From Axinella damicornis (taxonomy: Eukaryota > Porifera > Demospongiae > Axinellida > Axinellidae): a DNA stretch of 64,000 nucleotides. A model generated the notes under the pieces. The model searched no databases and was not told the origin of the DNA. It saw only the letters and a program-made list of their open reading frames with translations. The stretch lies in the NCBI GenBank assembly GCA_963931865.1, contig OZ007512.1:9805160-9869159 (forward strand). The letters are read 5' to 3'. The translations under genes and the position numbers were made by a program. Of this stretch, positions 42,109-52,028 are shown piece after piece (positions within the stretch are counted from its first letter, which is position 1; each line of letters begins with the position of its first letter).

Positions 42109-42212
42109 TAGCCTCGTTCCCAGGCCTTCCACACCTCCAGCTTTTGATCGCTTCCAGTATGCACTGGAAGCGATCAAAAGCTGGAGGTGTGGAAGGCCTG
42201 GGAACGAGGCTA
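42109..42212. mobile_element. Near-perfect palindromic foldback element (TAGCCTCG family)
   Basis: 104 bp reading TAGCCTCGTTCCCAGGCCTT inward and its reverse complement outward, with almost no loop. An 8-bp duplication GTTTAGCT flanks it (42101-42108 and 42213-42220). A single strand could fold into a hairpin of about 50 bp. Confidence 0.9.
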
Positions 42213-43364
42213 GTTTAGCTCAGTTGCAAGGGCAGTGTTGCCATGCACTAGCCCCTCTCTGCCCAGCCATGCAGTCACACGCACGCACGGCAAAGCTGCA
42301 TGCACATGACCGGCCGGGTGCTAGCAGCTAGTCTGTTTCAAGGGCTGAAATATCACATGAACCAATACCAAAGGTATAACACCACATTTAATTACAATAC
42401 CAATAAGCTTGGTCCAAAAATCAAATCATTCAAGCCAACTCTACCATTAAATGTAGTGCAGATAGACACAGCAACCGAAGTGAAAGTTGATGGTGTGTCA
42501 CACAGTGAACCGCTTTAGAGATCGTTCCTGTACTTCTTTGGGATGGGTGGATAATACGCTGGCCATGGTTCGTTGAAAATGACTTGTCCAGTTGATCGTA
42601 CTTTGATCTGAAGCTGGCGAGGACTGACAGCAAAGTATATATCAACCGAGCCATATATGGTCACTTGTATCAATTAAGACAGCATTGCTGCTTGCGTCAT
42701 AGCCAAGTGCAGGAACTATGCTCTCCACATTCTTTAAGTTGACAACAGTGCCGTTAATTGTAAAATTTCTACCTCCCACAGGCTCAAAGTAATTGATGTT
42801 CCAGATTTCAATACAACCAAGGACATAGAAAATGTCTGCTTTGTTCATGACGCCTAAAAATCCGACCATCTGTTCCAGTGTGTACTGTCCCGACACTGGA
42901 AATAGAACAGCATGTCCACCCGATCACACTCCAGTGTCATAAGCATAAGTCACTGTCAGGCAGCTGTCAATGTTTGGGTAAAGCATATCGTCAGTGGCTT
43001 GTACTGTATCAAAGTCACCCTCGTTCACTGTTACAGTAGCAGCTGAAAAGTGGATAATAACATTATACGAACAATGTCATAGTATGTTGCATTACCATAA
43101 TATTCATGCTAATAGAAGGGTAGCTAAAAGTTGATTTTAAAATTCTGAATCACTAGCCTACAGGTAATGGACATCAACTACCACCCCTTTTTGGAGAGAA
43201 ATTGTTTGTGATTGTTTTGGCTACACTATTCCAGGAAATAGGCATCAACTAACATGCCAAGTTGCCTCCAGACTCAGACTCCACTCTGACAGACTAATAG
43301 TGTACTTTGTAATAATATTACTGAAGATTTCAAGTAACTGTTGTTTGTCCATCTTCAAATTTCG

Positions 43365-43600
43365 GCGAATGCACACTGATGAGAGAATGCTTGGTGTGCA
43401 GTTTTGCCGTTTATATGGCGTAGCTGTCTTTGCCGTAAACGAACGCACAATCGTTCAAACGAACACTGTAATTTGCAGTTCCCACCTAGCTTAGGCTTCA
43501 AGTGCAAAGGCCATTTCGATGGCCATACTTACGTATGTGCATGCGCTAATTTCTTGAATGGATCTGGGACAAGCAACCTGAAGTCCTCAGTAGTATTTGT
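43365..43600. repeat. Dispersed repeat, second copy
   Basis: Closely similar to 6,185-6,410 (GTTTATATGGCGTAGCTGTC, CTTAGGCTTCAAGTGCAAAG, GACAAGCAACCTGAAGTCCT). It lies in the intron of the secreted-protein gene. No inverted ends were seen. Confidence 0.7.
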
Positions 43601-43786
43601 CTTTCCTCCAGGGAACCCATGCATGTTGTTTTCATAAGTACATTGAGTGGGTTACTGCTAAATTGGAATTGACCATTAGTGTCCAAAACATGAACACAGT
43701 GTTATTTAAGAGACATGGCTAATGCAAACAGAAAACAAAAACTGAAGTACTCAAAACTCATGATAAGATCTGAATGTTGGTCATCT

Positions 43787-43927
43787 TAGCCTCATCCCAG
43801 GCCGCTTCCCACTCCACTTTTAGCAGCATACATGACCTTTGAACTGCCCATTTGACAGGCATTTCAAGGGTAACGTATGTGGCTAGAAAGTAGAAACGGA
43901 GTGGGGGACGGCCTGGGAACGAGGTTA
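43787..43927. mobile_element. Foldback element of the TAGCCTCG family
   Basis: Left TAGCCTCATCCCAGGCCGCT and right GGCCTGGGAACGAGGTTA form inverted ends; GTCATCT flanks both sides (43780-43786 and 43928-43934). Intronic. Confidence 0.7.
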
Positions 43928-44164
43928 GTCATCTACTGTTACTCACCATTAACCGTCCCTGCTAGGAACAGTAAGAAAACATGCATCAGGTATTTGTTGC
44001 TCCTCATCGTCTTACTGCAGGTGTGGGTAGTTGGGAGCAAGAGGGAATGAAAACACAATCCAGATTCAATTGAAAAGAAAGCAGTTTTATCTGACAAGTA
44101 TTTACTAACTGAAACTAGATGCCACAGGTACGATTTATAATCTGTCACTATAGACCAATCACAG

Positions 44165-44475
44165 GAGAATACACCCGAAGATACAGAGTAGACGGGCACC
44201 GTAACCATCAGAGTTCCTCCGTATCCACACTGTCCGCACGCCTGTCGAGTCCGTGGTGGGACCATCTGAAGTTTTGTATTCGCCTTTTTCAGTGATTCTC
44301 CTGCATAGAGGAGTGCCCGTAGGTGTGGATCAGGCAGGCAATAATGTAATACTCAGAAGTTGAAGTGGTCTCATGACAGACTCAAACAGCAAGTTTATGG
44401 TGCAAATCACGGAGTAACATTGACGACGACGGTGCCCGTCAAGTACCAAATCTACAGCTAGTTTGTCCTGTGAAT
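44165..44475. mobile_element. MITE of the GAAGTGGTCCCA family
   Basis: ACAGGAGAAT at the left and GTTTGTCCTGTG at the right are inverted ends; internal blocks GTCCGTGGTGGGACCATCTG and AGAAGTTGAAGTGGTCTCAT match the 34,436-34,760 copy. Confidence 0.65.
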
Positions 44476-44499
44476 ATCAAGCGTGCATGCTGAACATGT

Positions 44500-44567
44500 T
44501 AGCCTCGTTCCCAGGCCTGCGCCATTTTCGGTTGCACGCGAACGGTGTGGGCCTTGGAACGAGGCCA
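44500..44567. mobile_element. Short foldback element of the TAGCCTCG family
   Basis: TAGCCTCGTTCCCAGGCCTG to GGGCCTTGGAACGAGGCCA, 68 bp, flanked by TGAACATGT (44491-44499) and TGAATATGT (44568-44576), a 9-bp duplication with one change. Confidence 0.75.
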
Positions 44568-44639
44568 TGAATATGTAGCTATACATGTACCTTGCCAAAC
44601 TATGTTGAACTTGGCGCACTAGAAGAGAACAGAGAAAAG

Positions 44640-45258
44640 AGCCTGCAGAGAGGAGTGAGTGGTGAGGAGGGAGAGGAGAGTGGTGAAGTGGGAGAGGAGT
44701 GGTGAGGATGGGGAGGAGTGAGTGGTGAAGAGGGAGAGGATGGGGAGGAGTGAGTGGTGAAGAGGGAGAGGATGGGGAGGAGTGAGTGGTGAAGAGGGAG
44801 AGGAGTGGTGAGGATGGGGAGGAGTGAGTGGTAAGGAGTGAGAGAGTGAGTGGTGAGGAGGGAGAGAGTGAGTGGTAGGAGGGAGAGGAGTGGTGAGGAC
44901 CGGAGGGGGGGAGTGAGTGGAGAGGGAGAGGAGTGGTGAGGAGGGGAAGGAGTGAGTGGTGAGGAGGGAGAGAGTGAGTGGTGGGAGGGAGAGGAGTGGT
45001 GAGGAGAGGAGTGGTGAGGACCGGAGGGGGGGAGTGAGTGGAGAGGAGGGGGAGTAGTGGGGAGTGAGTGGAGAGGAGGGGAAGAGTGGTGAGGAGGGAG
45101 AGGAGTGGTTAGCAGGAGGAGAGTGAGTGGTGAGGAGGGAGAGAGTGAGGGGTGAGGAGGGAGAGGAGTGATGAAGAGGGGAGGAGTGAGTGGTTAGGAG
45201 GGGGAGAAGTGAGTGGTGAGGAGGGGGAGGAGTTGGTGGTGAGGAGGGGAGGAGTGAG
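44640..45258. repeat. Purine-rich minisatellite (GTGGTGAGGAGGGAGAGGA type)
   Basis: About 620 bp of nearly pure G/A on the plus strand, built of irregular units of GAGTGAGTGGTGAGGAGGGA. Such strand-biased mirror-like DNA can form triplex structures. Open frames here are low-complexity artefacts. Confidence 0.9.
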
Positions 45259-45339
45259 GAACATCAGTTGCAAGTGCTGATTTCACAGAGGGTAAGGATA
45301 TAGCTGCCAGAAACTAACTGGTGAAAACTCCTATCAACG

Positions 45340-45835
45340 CTGCATTTATTACCCACTTGATCGAGGGGCAACCGCACTCCTGGTAGCCGCGTTGCAACTC
45401 GACGGTAGCACAAGCTAGGTACAGGTATGGCAACTCATTCCAATTAACGCACATGCCACGTGAGGACCGACGTTGATCGCGATCGATCTCACAACTTCGC
45501 CAGCACATGAGTTTTGGCATGTAAGCGTCAGTGAACGACAGCGATCACGGCCGTGTGGTTAGAATCTTCATGTGCCTTTCCTAAGAAGGTACTGCCACCG
45601 GAAGTCGAAGAGAGTGCTCGAGCAACGTCGGCCACGGTGAGACAAAAGCAATTGTATCTCCACCACCAATTTCAGCACAATAAGTGGTTGTGTCACTGCA
45701 TCATAGCGATCACGGCGGTATAGTCAGAATCTTTGTAGGCCATTCCGAAGTAGTCAAACGTTTATTACATTATTTACACGGCACAATTTTTCCCCTACCA
45801 GGAGTGTAATTACGCGGCACAAATTTCCCCCTACC
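45340..45835. mobile_element. Isolated inverted copy of the 11.85-13.5 kb repeat family
   Basis: Contains GGGGCAACCGCACTCCTGGT, CTGCCACCGGAAGTCGAAG and AGTCAGAATCTTTGTAGGCC, the reverse complement of the kinase-intron repeat. CACTCCTGGTAG near the left end is mirrored by CTACCAGGAGTG at the right end, suggesting inverted termini. Confidence 0.65.
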
Positions 45836-46149
45836 AGGAGTGTTTTAGATTAGATAACATGGCACAATTTATCCACATTGCAACTGCACACAGGCATCCT
45901 AAGTACATTCATGACTCTAACCACACTAATAAATATTCAGGAATGGCCCAGCCCATCAATTAAGTCCCAAGGACGGTAGGACCTCACCAGAAGTGACATC
46001 AATTATAAGCAGAAAGTGTGATGACAGGATTTTAAGTAGGGTACGCCTTTCATCACAGTTACAAAGTACATCAGACAGGGTGAGAAACAGATGGACCAGT
46101 GGCCACTTTCAATGCAGGTGTACCCACATTGGGTGTGCACTAATACTTA
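45836..46149. other. Intergenic DNA
   Basis: A/T-rich, no supported exon, RNA gene or element. Confidence 0.5.
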
Positions 46150-47762
46150 CGTACCTTGGAGAGTTGAAATGACCTGGTGCAATCCTCTACAGAATCGCGG
46201 TGGAGTGGAAGGAGGGAGGGGAGTTTATGCGAGATGGGGCACCATGGCGGCCAGCACCAGAGAGGTCTGAGCTCTGCACGGAGAAAGAGGAACTGCTCTC
46301 TGAGCAGTACAGTACATTATAGTATGCAAGAGAGCATCACAATCACCCACTGCACCTCCCTCTCCCCTCCCCTTACAAACAACTTGGACTGTGAACGCAC
46401 CTTCATATGACAGTGCACACACACGCACGCAAATCCCACACTTAGGCAGAGTCAGAGTTCTACAGTATAAGACAAAACAGTACAACAATTGCTTGTGAGA
46501 AAAGCAGGTGCAGTTCTACAGGTGAGGGAGTCATGGGTCCTACTTAGTACTGCCAGTACCAGTGACAAGATTACTACTAGGTTGCCCTCCCCCAAGAGTT
46601 CCCCTGATTAGTCTCTGTGTCTGCACCTGAAGATCTTACTTCTGCTCTTAAGGTGGTGGGCCTCACAGGTGTTCCTTGTCAGGTCCTTCACCAAATCCTG
46701 CATGGTGCTCTAACTGCTCCTGGGTCATGCAGCCTGTGGAGAGGGTGGGAGTATGTGGAGAAGGGAGGGGAGAGTGTACTGTGAATGCATCTCAATACAA
46801 CAGTGCACACACATGCACGCACATACACACGCACATGAGGAAGTGCAGTTGGAACGATTTGTGTGAAACTGAGCTAAGTAGGTGTGAAAGGCCTTTGTGC
46901 AGCCATAGATACTAGAGCTAGCTGGCTAGGACGACGGTGCTGGTTCGCCACATTTCCAAGAATGAACTACGCTACTTGTTAGCTAGCTACAGGTAGCTAT
47001 GTCCACCTTTGAAGCTTCCGTGAAACAGCAAGTGAACAAGAAGGAAGCGATCCAGTTTACGCAATACCCTCAACGACAAACCGTGTGGAATAAGTGGAGC
47101 GAGAGTGATAAGCTGTGTCTTACTGAGCTACCTGCTACTTGGTTTCTGCAACCTTCTTCAGAAGCACACGTCTGGAAAGGAGAATTTTGCACGGTTCCTT
47201 CGCTTTCGCGTAGAACCAGTACTGCCCTCCACACTCGCACCCTGTTCCACTGAGGCAGGTCATCCATGGCTAACTTGCAGTGCAACGCAGTAGAAATATG
47301 TTTAGATGCACGATCATTCCGGCTATGTGTACCACCCGCAAAATTAATGTGAATATTATTAGCAGCCACTTACGCAGTACCGCAAAGGTCTTCCATATAA
47401 AGTATGACCGTAAGGTGTAAGGGACTACAAACACTAGTTCGACGCTCCTTCGCCGCCTTCGGCGGCTCATGTGCTCCTGGTGAGGGGTAGGGGAGGGAGA
47501 GGAAGGGAGGGAAAGGGATGAGGAGTGAGAGGGCGAGGGAGTAAGGGTGAGAGACGGAGTTAGGGATGAAGGAGGCTGCTAATTATTTCATCATAGGTGA
47601 GGGCGGTGAAGATTGCCGCATGGCCTAAAAAGGTTATGGCCAGCCTTTGCTGTGTATGTCTAGTCCAGGGGTTGCCCAGCTGCCTGTACCTTCCTCAGAG
47701 CCGCTTCCTTCTTCCTCAGTAAGAAAAGATGGCTGCTTGCGGAGTACAGAACCGGCTGCCAT
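46150..47762 (-). CDS. Candidate nuclear-type protein gene (tentative exon set)
   Basis: The best part is exon one, 47690-47762: ATG reads MAAGSVLRKQPSFLTEEEGS then GSEE, ending in phase 1 at GTACAG, directly downstream of a strong promoter-like patch. Possible further exons are one near 47,160-47,235 (VEQGASVEGSTGSTRKRRNR, a basic nuclear-signal-like stretch, then AKFSFPD) and one at about 46,680-46,730 (CMTQEQLEHHAGFGEGPDK) after acceptor TCTCCACAG. A last exon may follow acceptor CCGTGCAG near 46,265. The phases do not yet close into one clean model, so only exon one has moderate support. Family not recognised. Confidence 0.35.
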
Positions 47763-47870
47763 CACCAATCCAAGTCCACAGGACGGTTCAAGATAGCGCA
47801 TGCGCGCATGAACGGCCAGTCTTTTCCCGCGAGTCCGCGCGAAAAATTGGCGCCAAATTTGGAGCTTGGC
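47763..47870. promoter_or_regulatory. GC-rich promoter with CCAAT, NRF1-like and E2F-like sites, possibly bidirectional
   Basis: CCAAT at 47765-47769, an NRF1-type GCGCATGCGCGCATG at 47796-47810, and E2F-type TTTTCCCGCG (about 47,821) and TTGGCGCCAA (about 47,847) lie within 100 bp. To the left is the minus-strand ATG at 47762. To the right a plus-strand frame opens at about 47,982 (MWYKMPFSWRLDLLGLSSFE). The combination resembles a housekeeping or cell-cycle promoter; activity is inferred. Confidence 0.5.
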
Positions 47871-48286
47871 AGATCGATGCTCGATCGAGCAGTCTCAGAA
47901 TCTGCGTGTGGGTCACACTCCAAACGGTTCTGCAGCAGACGAACCTTGCCGCTGCGCTCCTTTCGGTGTGACAAAGAACATCATGTGGTATAAAATGCCC
48001 TTCAGTTGGCGGCTAGATTTACTAGGTTTATCTTCATTTGAGGGCCTCGAACTCTGTCGCCAACTGGTTCTGCTGCTACCTCCAGACTTTGCATTTCGGG
48101 TCTGTACCGCCTGATGTGTGAACGAGGAGTGTGGTGTGTAGGGCTGGGCGGTGGCGGGGGGAGAGGGGGGTCGTGATTCGTTGGAAACAGAGTTTGCCTG
48201 CTGCTGGCTGTGGAGGTACAGTCCCAGACAGAACAGGGGTGGCTCATGCCCATCGTTCACTTCTCTGACCCCCTCACACTTATAGC

Positions 48287-49669
48287 ATTGGGAGGGTGGA
48301 GCATTGGGAGGGGTGGAGCATTAGGCGAGCATTTTTTTCATTCTTTTGGGAGGGGTGGAGCATTAGGCCTAGGAGCTCGAGCATTTTTTTTTCATTTCTT
48401 TCTCACCCTTCACACTCTCCCTACCACCTCTCCTTCCCTCCCCCTCACTCCCTCTCCCTACCTCCCCCCTCAGTCCCTCTCCCTACCTCCCCCCTCACTC
48501 CCTCTCCTTCCCTTCCCCCTCACTCCCTCTCCCGGAGGGATGGAGCTTTGGGAAGGGTGGAGCATTAGGCGAGCATTAGGTGAGCATTAGGTGAGCATTA
48601 GGCGAGCATTAGGTGAGCATTAGGCGAGCATTAGGCGAGCATTAGGTGAGCATTAGGTGAGCATTAGGCGAGCATTTTTTTCTGGGAGGGGTGGAGCATT
48701 AGGCGAGCATTAGGCGAGCATTAGGTGAGCATTAGGTGAGCATTAGGCGAGCATTAGGCGAGCATTAGGCGAGCATTAGGCGAGCATTAGGTGAGCATTA
48801 GGCGAGCATTAGGTGAGCATTAGGCGAGCATTAGGTGAGCATTAGGCGAGCATTAGGTGAGCATTAGGCGAGCATTAGGTGAGCATTAGGCGAGCATTAG
48901 GCGAGCATTAGGTGAGCATTAGGTGAGCATTAGGCGAGCATTTTTTTCTGGAAGGGGTGGAGCATTAGGCGAGCATTAGGTGAGCATTAGGCAAGCATTA
49001 GGTGAGCATTAGGCGAGCATTAGGCGAGCATTCTTTTCTGGGAGGGGAGGCGAGCATTAGGCGAGCATTTTTTTCTGGGAGGGGTGGAGCATTAGGCGAG
49101 CATTAATATTTTTGTCTGGGAGGGGTGGAGCATTAGGCGAGCATTAATATTTTTGTCTGGGAAGGGTGGAGCATTAGGCGAGCATTTTTTTCTGGGAGGG
49201 GTGGAGCATTAGGTGAGCATTAATTTTTTCTGGGAGGGGTGGAACATTAGGCGAGCATTAATTTTTTTTTGGGAGGGGTGGAGCATTAGGTGAGCATTTT
49301 TATCTGGGAAGGGTGCACTAGGCGAGCATTAATATTTTTCTCTGGGAAGGGTGGAGCATTAGGCGAGCATTTTTTTCTAGGAGGGGTAGAGCACCATTAA
49401 TTCTTTCCTGGGAGGGGTGGAGCATTAGGCGAGCATTAGGTGAGCATTTTTATTTCTGGGAGGGGAGGAGAGCATTAGGCGAGCATTTTTTTCTGGGAGG
49501 GGTGGAGCATTAGGCGAGCATTAATATTTTTGTCTGGGAAGGGTGGAGCATTAGGCGAGCATTTTTTTTCTAGGAGGGGTGGAGCATTAGGCGAGCATTA
49601 AATTTTCCTTTTCCCTCCTTTCTGGGAGGGTGGAGCATTGGGAGGGATACAGCATTAGGCGAGCATTAA

Positions 49670-49712
<43 letters not shown>

Positions 49713-49800
49713 TTAGGAGGGAGGGGAGGGTTGAGCATCATTTTAAGGAGGTATGGGAGCATTGGGAGGGTGGAAGCATTTATTTTTTGGGAGGGGTGGA
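48287..49800. repeat. 11-bp satellite (GAGCATTAGGC) with higher-order units and a G(30+) tract
   Basis: GAGCATTAGGC and GAGCATTAGGT alternate for about 1.5 kb, interrupted about fifteen times by TTTTTTCTGGGAGGGGTGGAGC. A homopolymer of more than 30 G lies at about 49,677-49,710. A pyrimidine-rich part (48,410-48,535) separates the first units from the rest. Length is probably unstable. Confidence 0.95.
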
Positions 49801-50198
49801 GCATCATGCAAAGGAGTGAGACTAAATAAACTGGTCAGTCCCTGAAGAGCTGTATAGAGAGTCCTGGACACAGTGGGAGAGTATGCTGATGAGAATATGT
49901 TGATGAGTGGTCAGGAATGAAAATGGCTGTTGGAGCATCCAGTGGCCGGCCTAGTGGAGGAAGTAGTTGAAGGATTAGTTCAGAGGAAATAGAGGAGTAC
50001 GGTATTGTTGTTCTTAAAAGTTGTTTGCCACAATAGTGGCTAACGAGGGCCTGGAGAAGGCCAAGCATATTCAAACCAGGTCCCCTGGGACTGACGATGG
50101 CTTAAGTCCCCTCCAAAGGACATGTAATTCAGTTACCACTTCTGTGCAGTTTTTGTGAGTATAGCCGTATAGGGCTGCGTTGACCTCTAGGTCAACAG

Positions 50199-50504
50199 TA
50201 GCCTCGTTCCCAGGCCTACCCGCCGCTTTCAGTTGTACGAAAGAACGCAACTGGCCTGGTACATTTCCTCACGTGAGTGATGTCGAGGGTAGAAGACGGT
50301 AGAAATACCTAATATGAACATGGGCGTACTGGGTCCCAGAACAGCGAGAAGAGCGAATGTCATACTCACCGAGCGTTGAACATGTAGATGGTTGAATGAT
50401 AACATAGCGTCCTCATTATTACAATTTTCGTCGATTATGTCATGTAATGTACCAGGCCCTCCCTGCTTTTCCGTACTGCAAGCAACGGACTGGGAACGAG
50501 GCTA
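50199..50504. mobile_element. TAGCCTCG-family transposon inserted in a tRNA-like SINE
   Basis: 306 bp with inverted ends TAGCCTCGTTCCCAG. A perfect 9-bp duplication GGTCAACAG lies at 50190-50198 and 50505-50513. The interrupted host sequence, read on the minus strand, has TGGCCAAGTGGCTAAAGCGC, an A-box-like SINE or tRNA feature (50,520-50,545). A 9-bp duplication with long inverted ends suggests a Mutator-like source. Confidence 0.85.
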
Positions 50505-51112
50505 GGTCAACAGTCCAGCGCTTTAGCCACTTGGCCACCATTTGGGTGCGTGGTTTGATACACTGTAGCTAAGTGCATGTGAGGTATTGTTTAGGGACAA
50601 TGAAGGTGGTCTGGGACGAAAGGGCAGCTAGGGAAGGTGGAGTGGATGTGCGGGAACTACTCACCAGTTCTGGTGTGGAGCATGCAGCTGAGGTACGGTG
50701 GACAGCTGGTAGGAAGACTGCCAACTTGAAGAAGGCTGTTCAGGAAAGGATGTTTGGTGTACGTGATGGCTCCAACAGGCTCATGCGACAACAATCCTCG
50801 TTGCAGGGATTCATACAGGATTAAATTTTGGCGGCGAATCTCCGCTCAGCAGAGTGGGCATGTGACAGTACAGTGTAGTCTCCCGGTGGGGGATGCAAAT
50901 AATACAGTAACGTGTGATATTTTCAGGTGAGGGTGATGTTGTAGCTATGCTAAGCACAATGGACGTCGGCTCAGTAGTACATTATGCACATCCGTGTGAG
51001 TGAGCAGAAAATTGGGTCTTATGGGTCCATAGATAATAATTATTAACCATATTCATCGTAAATTACTAATTGTCAAAAGGGACAAAGTATATTGCACTAG
51101 AGGGACAGAAAT
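50505..51112. other. Intergenic DNA with one protein-like plus-strand frame
   Basis: A frame ending at 50824 reads TMKVVWDERAAREGGVDVRE and later NLKKAVQERMFGVRDGSN. It is charged and protein-like but lacks recognisable homology or splice context; a repeat-derived frame is as likely. Confidence 0.3.
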
Positions 51113-51345
51113 TGTGACGGAGGGAGAGGGGTGAGGGAGGGAGAGGGAGTGAGGGAGGAGGGAGAGAGGTGAGGCAGGGATCGAGAGGGGTAATGGAGGG
51201 AGAAGGGTGAGCGAGGGAGTGAGGGAGGAGGGAGAGGGGTGAGGGGGAGGAAGGAGAGGGATGAGGGAGGGACAGAGGGAGGGAGACGGAGTGAGGGGTG
51301 AGAAAGGGAGAGGGAGGGAGAGGGAGTGAGGGGTGAGGGAAGGAC
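51113..51345. repeat. Purine-rich repeat (GAGGGAGAGGGGTGAGG type)
   Basis: About 230 bp of G/A-rich irregular repeats, followed by a pyrimidine-rich stretch (51,385-51,520) that could pair with it in part. Similar to 44,640-45,258. G/T-rich repeats continue at 51,640-51,930. Confidence 0.85.
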
Positions 51346-51534
51346 AGTGTGATGAGGCAGGACAACCATTATCCTCTGTCACATCCCCACTCCCTCACAC
51401 TCTCCCTTCCTTACCCTCTTTGTCTCTTCCTACTCACCCCTCGCTCACTTCCTCTCCCTTGCCCTTCCTCACCACACTTCATTACACCTACCCACATATT
51501 ATCCACTCACTCTCACTGTGCAGGCCTACGCCGG

Positions 51535-52028
51535 TGAACTCAAGTATGGGAACATATCCATCACAAAGTACTCCAGTAGTGGGAATGTGTGAGCCTGAAG
51601 GATGTGTGCAGGAAGGGAGGTGTGTATGGGCGAATTAATGTGGAGTGTGTGTAAGTGTGAGTATGGGGAAAGGTGAGGGTGTGTGTGTGAGTGTTGTGAG
51701 AGGGGAGGGTATGGGGGATCATGGAATGAGTATGTGTGGGTGCATGTGTGTGTGTGGTGGGAAGGGAGGGAGAGGAGGTATTGGGGATCAGGGGATGAGT
51801 GGTGTGGGTGTGTGATTGTGGTGGGAGGGAAGGGAGAGGAGGTATCGGGGATCAGGGGATGGGTATGTGTGGGTGCGTGAGTGTGATCAGAGGGGAGGGA
51901 GAGGAGGAGTATATGGACGGGTGAGTGCGGTAAAAATTCAAGGGTGTGAAATCCCTCCCCCTCCCCTCTGTACAGGTGTGGACCTCAACCAGCTAAGATC
52001 AGAACTGGAACAAGTCCTCAGCATTTAG
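51535..52028 (+). CDS. Two weak plus-strand exon candidates
   Basis: After acceptor CACTGTGCAG a Ser/Pro-rich frame reads PTPVNSSMGTYPSQSTPVVG (51,536-51,592) up to a GTGTGAG donor-like site. After acceptor CTGTACAG a short last-exon-like frame reads GVDLNQLRSELEQVLSI and stops at 52,026-52,028. They could be the end of a gene starting at the promoter near 47.8 kb. Support is only composition plus splice sites. Confidence 0.25.

Larger units (their letters stand above)
42515..44007 (-). pseudogene. Two-exon gene for a small secreted protein, with an in-frame stop and a frameshift
   Basis: Exon one (43947-44007) codes a classic signal peptide, MRSNKYLMHVFLLFLAGTVN, and ends in phase 1 at GTGAGT. 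Exon two starts at 43042 after TTTTCAG in matching phase with AATVTVNEGDFDTVQATDDM. After 38 codons an in-frame TGA occurs at 42924-42926, but the frame continues with convincing protein (SGGHAVLFPVSGQYTLEQMV, then NFTINGTVVNLKNVES). Near 42650 the frame shifts: DTSDHI is followed in another frame by GSVDIYFAVSPRQLQIKV and NEPWPAYYPPIPKKYRNDL, then TAA at 42515-42517. The intact form would be about 200 residues with one compact extracellular domain and few cysteines. I do not recognise the fold. Two lesions suggest a recent pseudogene, or errors in the assembly. Confidence 0.65.

Noticed and set aside
46676..46760. SAND-like domain exon (CMTQEQLEHHAGF)
   Set aside because: The resemblance rests on a few residues; the basic core motif of SAND domains is absent.
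48210..48590. Pro/Ser/Leu-rich plus-strand frames
   Set aside because: Low-complexity pyrimidine tract and 11-bp satellite; no splice or homology support.
51053..51382. Leu/Pro/Ser-rich frames in three minus-strand phases
   Set aside because: Simple consequence of the purine-rich repeat; all three phases are open at once.
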